Both the position numbers and the translations under genes were made by a program. A model generated the notes under the pieces. That model did no database searches and was not told where the DNA came from. It saw nothing but the letters and a program-made list of their open reading frames with translations. A stretch of 64,000 bases of DNA, taken from contig NZ_SNXW01000002.1 in NCBI RefSeq assembly GCF_004362855.1, positions 62,001 through 126,000 of the forward strand, read 5' to 3'. The DNA comes from Aquabacterium commune (GTDB taxonomy: Bacteria > Pseudomonadota > Gammaproteobacteria > Burkholderiales > Burkholderiaceae_C). This document shows positions 27,691-36,314 of this stretch, piece after piece. Position 1 is the first letter of the stretch; each line of letters starts with the position of its first letter.

Positions 27691-29643
27691 TCAGATCGCC
27701 GGCTCGTCCAGCAAGGCCTGCACGCGCTGCTGCAGCCCCTCGGGCGTGACCTGCGCGGGCGCAACCGGCTCGCCCACCACCAGGCCGATGCGGTTGAACA
27801 GCCCTCGGCGCAGCGGGCGCTTCATGGCCGCTCCGTCGATGCGCGAGAACATCGAGCCCCACAGGTTGTGCAGCGCCGCCGGGATCACCGGCACGGGGTT
27901 GGTCTCCAGGATCTTCATGATGCCGGCCTTGAAGGGCTGCAACTGACCGTCCTTGGTGATGGCGCCCTCTGGGAAGAGGCACAGCAACTCGCCTTCGCGC
28001 AATACCTGGCGGGCGCGCTCGAAAGCGGCCTCGTAGGCCTGCGGGTCTTCCTTTTGCGGCGCGATCGGGATGGCCTTGAGCGCCTTGAACAACCAGCCGA
28101 CGCCCGGCGTCTTGAAGATGCGGTGGTCCATGATGAAGACCATCGGCCTCGGGCTGGTCACGCCCAGGATGATGGCGTCCACGAAGCTCACGTGGTTGCA
28201 CACCAGGATGGCCGCGCCCTCGGTGGGCAGGTTCAGGTCACCACGCACCTTCAGGCGGTAAACGATGCGGGTGACGAACAGCATCACCAGGCGGATGATG
28301 TATTCGGGCATCAGCCAGAACACATAACCCACCACCAGCACGTTGAGCACCGCCGTGGCGCCAAACACCTCGGGGATGCTGAAGCCTGCGCCCAGCAAGG
28401 CACCGGCCAGCACGCTGCTGACGATCATGAACAGCGCGTTGAGGATGTTGTTGGCCGCGATGATGCGGGCGCGGTGGCTGGGCTGGGCGCGCAGTTGGAT
28501 CAGCGCATACATCGGCACGCTGTACAGGCCCGCGCTGAAGGCCAGCAGGGCCAGGTCGGCCATGACGCGCCAGTGGGCAGGCTGCGCGATGAACTCGCCC
28601 ACCCCGAGCAAGGCCGCACCTGCCCCGTGCTGCAGCCCGCGCGAGGCCAGGTACAGATCGAAAGCGAACACCGTCATGCCCACGGCGCCAATGGGCACCA
28701 GGCCGATCTCGACATGGCGGTGCGAGAAGGTTTCGCACAGCAGCGAGCCCACGGCGATGCCCACCGAGAACACCACCAGCAGCAGCGAGGCCACGTGCTC
28801 GTCACCCCCCAGCACGTCGCGCGCAAACGACGGGAACTGCGCCAGGAAGACCGCACCGAAGAACCACATCCACGAGATGCCCAGCAGCGAGCGGAACACG
28901 CTGGGGTATTCGGCGGCCAGCTTGAGGTTGCGCCAGGTTTCGCTCACCGGGTTCCAGTTGATCTGCAGGCCCGGGTCGGACGAGGGCGAGGCGGGAATGG
29001 CCCGCGACGCCCACCAGCCCAACACGGCCACGCCCAGGCAGGACACGCCCACCCACTGGCGGCCCACATCGGGCATCGCCATCAGCAGGCCGCCGGTGAC
29101 GTTGCCCAGCAGGATAGCCACGAAGGTGCCCATCTCGACCATGCCGTTGCCGCCGGTCAGTTCGCGTTCGCTCAAGTGCTGCGGCAGGTAGGCGTACTTC
29201 ACCGGCCCGAACAGCGTGGAATGCAGGCCCATCAGGAACACGCAGCCCAGCAACAAGGGCACGAGCTCCATCCAGAAGCCGATGCCGGCCAGCACCATGA
29301 TGCCGACCTCCAGCAGCTTGACCGCCCGCATGATGAAGGCCTTGTCGTGCTTGTCGGCCCACTGCCCGGCCGTGGCCGACAGCAGCACAAACGGCAGGAT
29401 GAACAGCGCCCCGATCACCAGCCCCGCCATCTGCGCGGGCAACCAGCTCACCTGCAGGTGGTAGGTCACCAGCACCGTGAAGGCGAACTTGAAGAGGTTG
29501 TCGTTGGCCGCGCCCAGGAACTGCGTCAGGAAGAAGGGGCCGAAGCGGCGCTGGCGCAGCAGGCCGAACTGGCCGCTGTGATGGTCGCTGTGATGGCCGC
29601 TGTGGTGGCCGCTGTGCTCACCGCTGTGGGGTTCATGGCTCAC
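27691..29643 (-). CDS. Lysophospholipid transporter-acyltransferase fusion (LplT-PlsC)
   Basis: This 650-residue fusion has an N-terminal MFS/LplT-like transporter (RFGPFFLTQFLGAANDNLFK near 35, about twelve helices) and a C-terminal glycerophospholipid acyltransferase with NHVSFVD (483-489) and FPEG (557-560). It likely flips lysophospholipid inward and re-acylates it. The AMP-ligase domain found in full-length fusions is absent. A His-rich N-terminus (HSGHHSGHHSDHHSG) is unusual. GTG 29643 is preceded by AAGGGAG and lies four bases after the CoA transferase stop. Confidence 0.88.
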   Translation of the reverse strand: MSHEPHSGEHSGHHSGHHSDHHSGQFGLLRQRRFGPFFLTQFLGAANDNLFKFAFTVLVTYHLQVSWLPAQMAGLVIGALFILPFVLLSATAGQWADKHDKAFIMRAVKLLEVGIMVLAGIGFWMELVPLLLGCVFLMGLHSTLFGPVKYAYLPQHLSERELTGGNGMVEMGTFVAILLGNVTGGLLMAMPDVGRQWVGVSCLGVAVLGWWASRAIPASPSSDPGLQINWNPVSETWRNLKLAAEYPSVFRSLLGISWMWFFGAVFLAQFPSFARDVLGGDEHVASLLLVVFSVGIAVGSLLCETFSHRHVEIGLVPIGAVGMTVFAFDLYLASRGLQHGAGAALLGVGEFIAQPAHWRVMADLALLAFSAGLYSVPMYALIQLRAQPSHRARIIAANNILNALFMIVSSVLAGALLGAGFSIPEVFGATAVLNVLVVGYVFWLMPEYIIRLVMLFVTRIVYRLKVRGDLNLPTEGAAILVCNHVSFVDAIILGVTSPRPMVFIMDHRIFKTPGVGWLFKALKAIPIAPQKEDPQAYEAAFERARQVLREGELLCLFPEGAITKDGQLQPFKAGIMKILETNPVPVIPAALHNLWGSMFSRIDGAAMKRPLRRGLFNRIGLVVGEPVAPAQVTPEGLQQRVQALLDEPAI

Positions 29644-29647
29644 GGTG

Positions 29648-30895
29648 TCAGGCTCCCTTGTTAGGTTGGATGCGGGCCAGCACGGCCTCGGTGTCTTCGC
29701 CCAGGGTCGGCGCACGCCGCGTGATGGCGCCCGGTGTCGCCGACAGCTTGGGCACGATGCCCGGCACCTGCACCGTCAGGCCATCGGCCGAGGTGATGCC
29801 CAGCAGCATCTCGCGGGCCTGGTAGTGTGGGTCCTCGGCGATGTCTTGCGCGGTGTAGATGCGGCCCACCGGCACGCTGGCGGCGTTGAGCACGTCCACC
29901 ACCTGGGCCACGGCGCGTGTGCCCGTCCAGGCGCCGATGGCGGCATCGATCTCGGCCACGCGCTGCACACGCCCCGGGTTGCTGGCCAGTTCGGGGTCGG
30001 TGGCCAGGTCGTCGCGCCCGATGGCGATCATCAGGCGCTTGAAGATGGAGTCGCCGTTGCCGCCGATCACCACCATGCCATCGGCACAGGGGTAGGCGTT
30101 GCTGGGTGCGATCCCCGGCAGGGCCGAGCCCGCGGGCTGGCGCACCGCCCCGAAGGCGCTGTACTCGGGCAGCAGGCTTTCCATGCAGTTGAAGACGGCC
30201 TCGTACAAGGCCACGTCCACCACCTGCCCGCGGCCCTTGGGCGCCTCGGCGCTGACGCTGTGGTGGCGCGCCTGCAAGGCCAGCAGGATGCCGATGGCAC
30301 CGTGCAAACCAGCGAGGGTGTCGCCCAGGCTGACGCCCGCACGCACGGGCACGCGCCCCGGCTCGGCATTGAGGTGGCGCATGCCACCCATGGCCTCGGC
30401 CACCACGGCAAAGCCCGGGCGTTCGCGGTAAGGCCCGGTCTGCCCGTAGCCGCTGATGCGCAGCATGATCAGGCCCGGGTTGCGCGCGCTCAAGGCCTCG
30501 TAACCCAGGCCCCATTTCTCCAGGGTGCCGGGCTTGAAGTTCTCGATGAGCACGTCGGCTTCGTCGATCAGGCGGGCCACCGTGTCGCGGCCCTCGGGCG
30601 TGCGCAAATCGAGCACCACGCTCTTCTTGTTGCGGCTTTGCACCTGCCACCACACGCTGGTGCCCTTGTGGCACATGCGCCATTGGCGCAGCGGGTCGCC
30701 GCCCGGGCCACCCTCGTGGGACGGTGGCTCGACCTTGATGACCTCGGCGCCGAAGTCGGCCAGGGTCTTGCCCGCGAAGGGGCCGGCGATGAGCTGCCCG
30801 AGCTCGATGACGCGCAAGCCTGCCAGCGCTTGCGGCGGGGTCGCGGATGACGAGTGAGACGGAGGGGAGGACGGAGGGTGCTGGCCTGAGCTCAT
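29648..30895 (-). CDS. CaiB/BaiF family (type III) CoA transferase
   Basis: The 415-residue enzyme moves CoA between carboxylic acids. Family features are LAGLRVIELGQLIAGPFAG near 24-42, GAEVIKVEPP near 49-58, the catalytic Asp D192 in VSLGDTLAG, and GRGQVVDVALYEA near 225-237. The acyl substrate cannot be read from sequence. A Ser/Pro-rich 20-residue leader precedes the domain, so a later start is possible. It lies 52 bases after exbD and four bases before the LplT-PlsC gene. Confidence 0.88.
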   Translation of the reverse strand: MSSGQHPPSSPPSHSSSATPPQALAGLRVIELGQLIAGPFAGKTLADFGAEVIKVEPPSHEGGPGGDPLRQWRMCHKGTSVWWQVQSRNKKSVVLDLRTPEGRDTVARLIDEADVLIENFKPGTLEKWGLGYEALSARNPGLIMLRISGYGQTGPYRERPGFAVVAEAMGGMRHLNAEPGRVPVRAGVSLGDTLAGLHGAIGILLALQARHHSVSAEAPKGRGQVVDVALYEAVFNCMESLLPEYSAFGAVRQPAGSALPGIAPSNAYPCADGMVVIGGNGDSIFKRLMIAIGRDDLATDPELASNPGRVQRVAEIDAAIGAWTGTRAVAQVVDVLNAASVPVGRIYTAQDIAEDPHYQAREMLLGITSADGLTVQVPGIVPKLSATPGAITRRAPTLGEDTEAVLARIQPNKGA

Positions 30896-30947
30896 GGCTC
30901 AGCATCGTATGCCAAAGCCATGCACGCCCGAACGCGCCTCCGTGCCC

Positions 30948-31421
30948 TCAGCGCTTGCCCGCAGGCGACGGGCCGGCCTGTGGCGCCTGGCCCGAGGCCG
31001 CGGGGGCCGTGCTCGGGTCCGTCACGAAGCCGATCTTGCCCACGCCGGCGCGCGAGGCATCGGCCAGTGTCTCGGCGACCACGCGGTAAGGCACGGACTG
31101 GTCCACGCGCAAGTGCATCTCGGGCGGCGTCGGCTTGGCGCCTTCTGCGGCCAGGCGCAGCACCAGCTCTTCGCGGCTCAGCGCCTTGCCGTTCAGGAAG
31201 CGCACACCCGCGGCGTCGATGGACACGTCGATCTTCTCGGCCTGGGCCTGCACCGGCTGGGCGCTGGCCTTGGGCAGCTCCAGCTTGACCGAGTGGCTCA
31301 TCAGCGGGGCGGTCACGATGAAGATCACCAGCAGCACCAGCATCACGTCGATGAGCGGCACCATGTTGATCTCGGCCAGCGGGGCAGAGCCGCGCTTGTT
31401 GTCGAAACTGGCGAAAGCCAT
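30948..31421 (-). CDS. exbD: Biopolymer transport protein ExbD
   Basis: The 157-residue partner of ExbB has one membrane helix (MVPLIDVMLVLLVIFIVTAPL) with the essential D25, and a periplasmic domain. The C-terminus is extended by a Pro/Ala/Ser-rich tail (TAPAASGQAPQAGPSPAGKR). The start at 31421 (MAFASFDNKRG) matches the family. It is the third gene of tonB-exbB-exbD and should be iron-regulated with tonB. Confidence 0.94.
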   Translation of the reverse strand: MAFASFDNKRGSAPLAEINMVPLIDVMLVLLVIFIVTAPLMSHSVKLELPKASAQPVQAQAEKIDVSIDAAGVRFLNGKALSREELVLRLAAEGAKPTPPEMHLRVDQSVPYRVVAETLADASRAGVGKIGFVTDPSTAPAASGQAPQAGPSPAGKR

Positions 31422-31431
31422 GGCGTGATCC

Positions 31432-32253
31432 TCAGTGCTTGCCGGCGGCGCCTGCCGACGACAGGTTGCGCACATTGGCGCCCTCCGGCGGCGCGGGTGC
31501 CTTCAGCGTCTGCCCGGTGGACAGGAAGGTGAACAGCTCGAAAGCGAAGGTGTCCAGGCGCGAACCCCAGACGCGGTTGCTGCGCGTCAGCCAGTTGTAG
31601 GCCACCACGGCCGGGATGGCCACGGCCAGGCCCACGCCCGTCATGATCAGCGCCTCGCCCACCGGGCCGGCCACCTTGTCCAGCGAGGCCGAACCCGACA
31701 TGCCGATGGCGGCAAGCGCGTGATAGACGCCCCAGACCGTGCCGAACAGGCCGACGAAAGGCGCGGTCGCACCGACCGTGGCCAGTGCCGTCAGGCCGCT
31801 TTCCATGCGCAGGGTTTCTTCGTCGAGCACCTTCTTGATGGTGCGGGTGAGGAACTCCTGGGCCGTGCCGGCCTCTTCCAGCTTGGCCGCGCCGTAGCGG
31901 GCGTGGTGGGCCTGGGCCTGCATGGCGTGGGCCGTCAGGTGGCCGAAAGGCTCTTGCGCGCCGTGGGTGTTGAGCTCGTGCTGCACCGACTCCAGCGAGG
32001 TCGCGTTCCAGAACAGGTTGAGGAAGGCCTGGCTGCGCTTCTCACGCAGGATGAGGCCGATGCCCTTGGTGACGATCAGTGCCCAGGACAACAGCGACAT
32101 CAGCAACAGGATGACGAACAGCCCCTGGCCGATGCCATCGGACTGGGCGATGAAGTGCGAGAACCCCGGCTGCGGCGCAGTTGCCTGTGCGACAGATGCC
32201 GCAGCCTCGGGCAAAGAGGCGGTTGCGGTCACGGTGGAAGCAAGGTCGGACAT
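31432..32253 (-). CDS. exbB: Proton channel protein ExbB
   Basis: The 273-residue protein has an N-terminal periplasmic segment and three membrane helices: about 44-66, 160-185 and 200-225. The conserved pair FVGLFGTVWGVYHAL and GEALIMTGVGLAVAIPAVVAYN forms the proton path with ExbD. ATG 32253 lies two bases after the tonB stop (TGACCATG), implying coupling. It energises TonB-dependent uptake of iron chelates. Confidence 0.95.
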   Translation of the reverse strand: MSDLASTVTATASLPEAAASVAQATAPQPGFSHFIAQSDGIGQGLFVILLLMSLLSWALIVTKGIGLILREKRSQAFLNLFWNATSLESVQHELNTHGAQEPFGHLTAHAMQAQAHHARYGAAKLEEAGTAQEFLTRTIKKVLDEETLRMESGLTALATVGATAPFVGLFGTVWGVYHALAAIGMSGSASLDKVAGPVGEALIMTGVGLAVAIPAVVAYNWLTRSNRVWGSRLDTFAFELFTFLSTGQTLKAPAPPEGANVRNLSSAGAAGKH

Positions 32254-32255
32254 GG

Positions 32256-33038
32256 TCAAAACTCGTCAAGCTGGAAATTGAGGGGGGCCAGCACCGACAC
32301 CGAGCGGGGCTGACCATCTTCGATGTGAGGCTGGAAACGCGCGGCACGCATGGCCACCAAGGCGGCCTGGTCCAGGCGCGGATGGCCCGACGACTTGGCC
32401 ACCTCGACTTCGCGAGGGCGGCCCTGCTCGTCCACCAACACACGCAGGCGCACCACACCGGACTCACCCAACTCGCGCGAGGCCCGCGGGTAGCTGAGCA
32501 CCGGGGGCACCAGGTAGCGCACCGCCGATGAGGGCAACATTTTCGGCGCGGCAGGCGCTGGCGGTGCGGCCGGCGCCGGCGTGGGCGCCACGACAGCAGG
32601 CGCGGGCGCCGCCACGGCCGCGGGGGCCTCGGTGGGCGCAGCCGGGGTGGGCGAAGCGGCAGCCACCGCGGCGGCCGTCTGTGTGGGCGTGGCCAGCACC
32701 GAGGGCGCTTGGGCAGCGACACTGCGCGCAGCGGGTGCGGGCGGCGCAGCTTGCGCCAGCGGTGGGGTGTCGGTGGCTGGCGCAGGCGGTGCGGGGGGCG
32801 CGGGCGGCACCGGGGCCTCGTTGTCGAGCATCACCACGGCGATGGTGGGCGATGCCAGCTCGGGCACAGGCTCGGCGGTCGCACGCCACAACCAGGTCGC
32901 GGCCCCGGCGTGCGCGGCCAGCACCAGCCCGCACACCCAGCCCATCTGGGCGGTGCTGAGGTCCGAGTGCGGGCCCAGCCCACCGGCCCGCATGTGGGCC
33001 TGGGGCCCGGCAGCAACAAGACGCGAAGAAGCAGTCAT
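32256..33038 (-). CDS. tonB: Energy transducer TonB
   Basis: The 260-residue protein has one N-terminal membrane helix (MGWVCGLVLAAHAGAATWLW, about 32-51), a long Pro/Ala-rich periplasm-spanning linker (about 75-165) and a C-terminal TonB fold (YPRASRELGESGVVRLRVLV, ALVAMRAARFQPH). It transmits proton-motive force from ExbBD to outer-membrane receptors. A Fur box overlaps its promoter. No receptor gene lies in the window. Confidence 0.94.
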   Translation of the reverse strand: MTASSRLVAAGPQAHMRAGGLGPHSDLSTAQMGWVCGLVLAAHAGAATWLWRATAEPVPELASPTIAVVMLDNEAPVPPAPPAPPAPATDTPPLAQAAPPAPAARSVAAQAPSVLATPTQTAAAVAAASPTPAAPTEAPAAVAAPAPAVVAPTPAPAAPPAPAAPKMLPSSAVRYLVPPVLSYPRASRELGESGVVRLRVLVDEQGRPREVEVAKSSGHPRLDQAALVAMRAARFQPHIEDGQPRSVSVLAPLNFQLDEF

Positions 33039-33050
33039 GGGTGCCAGTCT

Positions 33051-33078
33051 AGCATACGTGATTGATAATCATTCTCAA
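33051..33078 (-). promoter_or_regulatory. tonB promoter
   Basis: On the minus strand, -35 TTGAGA (33073-33078) and -10 TATGCT (33051-33056) are spaced 16 bases. The Fur box covers the spacer and -35, so bound Fur would block RNA polymerase. Confidence 0.7.
33058..33076. promoter_or_regulatory. Fur box
   Basis: GTGATTGATAATCATTCTC matches 15 of 19 positions of the Fur consensus (GATAATGATAATCATTATC). It lies 20 bases upstream of tonB and 170 bases upstream of the divergent tssA gene, so tonB is the sure target and tssA a possible one. Confidence 0.85.
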
Positions 33079-33245
33079 CTGTTGACTTGGATCAAGGGGC
33101 TTGCGCCTGGCCTTGCGTTCACACCCCGTTACCGGAATCCCCCCATCGGGGGACGCCTGCGGCAAGGCCGCCGTGGGATCATCCTGGCCGGGCAGGCTGC
33201 CAGCGATGCAGCCCCGGATTCCGAATTGCACCAGCCAGGGATGTC

Positions 33246-34448
33246 ATGGACGTGGAAGTGTTGTTGTCGCCCATCGCGGCGCACTCGCCTTGCGGCGAGG
33301 ACATGTCGTTTTCCAACGAGTTCGACCAGATCGCCGAAATGCGGCGCGCCGACGACCCCAGCCTCGATCAGGGCGCCTGGGTCACGGCGCTCAAGCAGGC
33401 CGACTGGCCGGGCGTGGTCCGCCAGTGCAGCGACTTGCTGCGCACCCGCACCCAAGACCTCCGCCTGGCGCTGTGGCTGACCGAAGCCAGCGCGCTCAGC
33501 GACGGGCACCGCGGCTTGGCCGAAGGCCTGAGCCTGTGCACCGCCCTGTGCGAGCGGCATTGGGCCGAGTTGCACCCGCGGCCCGAAGGTGGCGACATGG
33601 AGGAACGCATCGGCAACATCGCCTGGCTGTTGCAGCGATTGGTGGAACTGGCGCCGGCCCTGCCCGTCACGCAGAGCCGCAAAGGCGAACGCTACAGCCT
33701 GCGCGACCTGGCCCACGCACGCCTGCGGGATGCGAAAGCTGGCGATGGCCACAGCGCCTCGGCCAGCCCGGCCTTGGCGGGGGCCACCACCGGCCCCGAT
33801 GGCGGCCTACCCTTGACCGCCGCCCGCTTCCGCCAGGCCCTGGCAGACACCCCGGCCACCCAGCTGCGCAGCACCTTCGCCGCCCAGCAAGACGCGCAAG
33901 CCGCCCTGCTGAGGTGGCAAACGGTCGTGGACACGCACCTGGGCCAGGACGGCCCCAGCTTCGTGGCCGCCCGCGAAGCGCTGGCGCAGGTCACGCACGA
34001 ACTGGGCCGCCTGCTGCGTGAGGTGGGCGTTGCACCCGCTGTGGCCGACAGCGCGCCCGGCGACAGTGCCGCATGGCAGGCAGCGTCGCCCCAGGAGCTG
34101 CCCAACAGCCCCTCCCAAGTGCCAGGGGATGTGGGCCAGGGCACGGCAGGCATTGCGAACGCCATCGCCCATGCCCATGCCCAAGGCAAGCACAACACAG
34201 GCGTTCTGCGCGCACCCCAAACACGCGGTGAGGCCCTGCAGCAGTTGCGCGAAGTGGCCGCATTTTTCCGCCAGACCGAGCCCCACAGCCCCGTGGCCTA
34301 CCTGGCAGAAAAAGCCGTCAAGTGGGGCGACATGCCCCTGCACCAATGGCTGCAGGAGGTCGTCAAGGACGGCGGTGCCATGACCCACCTCAACGAGCTG
34401 CTGGGCTTGCCCGGCGCAGACACCGAAAGCGCGGACAACGCCCACTGA
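33246..34448 (+). CDS. tssA: Type VI secretion protein TssA (ImpA N-terminal domain)
   Basis: The 400-residue protein has the ImpA N-terminal domain: LLSPIAAHSPCGEDMSFSNEFDQIAEM (shown in part; residues 6-32), then the helical segment with DLRLALWLTEAS and HWAELHPRPEGGDMEER. The C-terminal part (AAFFRQTEPHSPVAYLAEKAVKWGDMPLHQW split near 345-375) is the short-TssA type with a VasJ-like end. TssA primes and caps sheath-tube assembly at the baseplate. It starts 207 bases from tonB and converges with the T6SS ompA gene. Confidence 0.9.
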   Translation: MDVEVLLSPIAAHSPCGEDMSFSNEFDQIAEMRRADDPSLDQGAWVTALKQADWPGVVRQCSDLLRTRTQDLRLALWLTEASALSDGHRGLAEGLSLCTALCERHWAELHPRPEGGDMEERIGNIAWLLQRLVELAPALPVTQSRKGERYSLRDLAHARLRDAKAGDGHSASASPALAGATTGPDGGLPLTAARFRQALADTPATQLRSTFAAQQDAQAALLRWQTVVDTHLGQDGPSFVAAREALAQVTHELGRLLREVGVAPAVADSAPGDSAAWQAASPQELPNSPSQVPGDVGQGTAGIANAIAHAHAQGKHNTGVLRAPQTRGEALQQLREVAAFFRQTEPHSPVAYLAEKAVKWGDMPLHQWLQEVVKDGGAMTHLNELLGLPGADTESADNAH

Positions 34449-34468
34449 GCCGCGGCACGGAGTGGCGA

Positions 34469-35320
34469 TCAGGCTCCGACGCGGAACTCGATGCGGCGGT
34501 TGCGGGCCCTGCCCTCCTCGGTCACGTTGCTCGCCACCGGCTGGTCCGGCCCCATGCCGCTGGTGCTGAGGCTGTCTGCGGGGATGCCTTTCGCCATCAG
34601 GTAGTCCTTGACGGCCTGCGCGCGCGCCAGCGAGAGGCTGACGTTGGCCGGCCGTGCCCCCAGGCCATCGGTGTGACCGATCAAGGCCACACGCCGCCCG
34701 CGCAGCTGCAGCAGGGCCGCCGCCATCTCGTTGAGGATCAGCTGCCCAGCGGGTTTCAGCACCGCGCTGCCAGGCTCGAACTCGATGGTGCGGTTGGCCA
34801 GGGCCTGGTCCACCAGGGACTGCTCGCGCGCTGCCACGCGCAGGCCGTTGCGCACGCTGTAAGTGGGGTTCAGGGACTGCGCCATGTCGGCCGCCAGTTG
34901 CTGGCGCTGCGCCTCGTTGCCGACCTCGCCCTGCAAATGCACCGTCTGCCCCTGCACGCTGAGCTGGCCGTGGTGGACCTGCTTGAGGCTCGGCGACAGC
35001 AACTTGCCCACGTACTGCGACCACTGCGGCGGCGCCACGACGGCGCCCAGCGCCAGCTGGTCCACCACGCGCTCGGCGCCGTAGATCTCGCGCAAGCGGC
35101 TCAGCACGGCCGCGCGCGTGGCCTCGTCCGGCACGGTGCCCGACACGATCACCGGCTTGAGCGCGGTGGGAGGCCGGGGCGCAGGCACGGTCAAAGTGGC
35201 TGGGGCTGGCACCTGCGCCTGCGCGCCCGTGGTCGCCAGGCTGGTCAGCTGCAGGGCCGCGGCCAAGGTCATCGCCAGGCTTGTGCTGCAGCGGGGTTGC
35301 CAGGGTGTGCTCGTGTTCAC
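34469..35320 (-). CDS. OmpA-family protein with BON-like repeats, T6SS-linked
   Basis: The 283-residue exported protein has a signal peptide (ending GAQAQ near 36), two BON-like repeats (KPVIVSGTVPDEATRAAVL near 56-74; QLSVQGQTVHLQGEVGNEA near 120-138) and an OmpA peptidoglycan-binding domain (IEFEPGSAVLKPAG near 175; IGHTDGLGARPAN near 210; ARNRRIEFRV at the end). It may anchor the secretion complex to the cell wall. GTG 35320 starts one base after the tagF stop. Confidence 0.8.
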   Translation of the reverse strand: MNTSTPWQPRCSTSLAMTLAAALQLTSLATTGAQAQVPAPATLTVPAPRPPTALKPVIVSGTVPDEATRAAVLSRLREIYGAERVVDQLALGAVVAPPQWSQYVGKLLSPSLKQVHHGQLSVQGQTVHLQGEVGNEAQRQQLAADMAQSLNPTYSVRNGLRVAAREQSLVDQALANRTIEFEPGSAVLKPAGQLILNEMAAALLQLRGRRVALIGHTDGLGARPANVSLSLARAQAVKDYLMAKGIPADSLSTSGMGPDQPVASNVTEEGRARNRRIEFRVGA

Positions 35321-35321
35321 G

Positions 35322-36314
35322 TCATGCTCCGAGAAAGACTTCCTGGTGGGTCCGCACCGCCTGCCACAGCGAGAGATCGGGGTCCGACAGGTAGGTGGAC
35401 AACTTGCGCAAGCCGACGTCCTGGGCCACCTCGGCCTCGACCCACTCGGCCTGGGCCAGGCTCACGCCCTCGTGCCCCGGGGCCTGCGGATCGATGACAG
35501 CGCCCAGCGTGCTGGCCGACGCCCCCTGGAAACCCAGCAACAAGTGCGGTGGGCCGCGGTGCACGTCCAGGAACAAGGCCAGCTCCACATCGTGGCGCTG
35601 GAAAAAGCCCAGCACCAGCAACAACCACCACGACGCCACCGGCGTTTGCAGCACAGGGTCCGCCGCCAGAGGCAGGCGCAGCAACTTGCCCATGCGACCG
35701 CCACCTTGGGTCAAGGCAGGCTGCAGGAGCAGGCCCAGCGCCAGCACGGCCTGGCGCAAGGACAGGCGGGTGCCACTGGCCGCGAGCATCTGCTCCAGGC
35801 CCGCGACGGTGTGCGTGTCCAGGAAGGTGAGCAGTTCGGCGCGCGCACGCTCGGCCGTCAGGGCCTGCGGCTGAACGGACTGAAGGCTGGCTTGGGCATC
35901 GGCGTGCTCGGTGGCCACCCGGGCCGCACGTCCGGCGCGCGACAGACCGCCCCACACAGAGGCCAGCATCATCGGGGCCAGCACCGCGGCGTCGCGCGGC
36001 TGCGGCCATTCGAAGGCCGCGGCGGTGATGAAGGGGAAGCGGCGACCGGAGCTGTCCTGGCTGGCTTGCCAGTGCCCGGCCAGGGCCGCGCGGCTGCCCG
36101 TGCTGACGATGGCAAAGGGCAAGTCGGGGGCGGCGTCATAGACCAGCTTCCAGCGCGGGTCGGCAGACAGCCGCTCCAATGTGCGCGACTGCCATTGGTC
36201 CAGGTCCGCCACCAGGCCAGCGTGCTGTGTGCTGCGCACGAAATCGCCGCGCGAAGGCAACTTGCCGAAATAGAGCAGCTCGCCAGCGGTCTGCTGGGAT
36301 GGGACCGCGCTCAT
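35322..36314 (-). CDS. tagF: Type VI secretion accessory protein TagF (ImpM)
   Basis: This 330-residue protein has the ImpM/TagF N-terminal motif ELLYFGKLPSRGDFVRS (near 12-28) and YDAAPDLPFAIVSTGSRAALAGHW. TagF is a post-translational repressor of T6SS assembly, acting on Fha or other core parts in several species. The C-terminal half is longer than single-domain TagF and has no recognised domain. Its start overlaps the tssM stop by four bases. Confidence 0.88.
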   Translation of the reverse strand: MSAVPSQQTAGELLYFGKLPSRGDFVRSTQHAGLVADLDQWQSRTLERLSADPRWKLVYDAAPDLPFAIVSTGSRAALAGHWQASQDSSGRRFPFITAAAFEWPQPRDAAVLAPMMLASVWGGLSRAGRAARVATEHADAQASLQSVQPQALTAERARAELLTFLDTHTVAGLEQMLAASGTRLSLRQAVLALGLLLQPALTQGGGRMGKLLRLPLAADPVLQTPVASWWLLLVLGFFQRHDVELALFLDVHRGPPHLLLGFQGASASTLGAVIDPQAPGHEGVSLAQAEWVEAEVAQDVGLRKLSTYLSDPDLSLWQAVRTHQEVFLGA

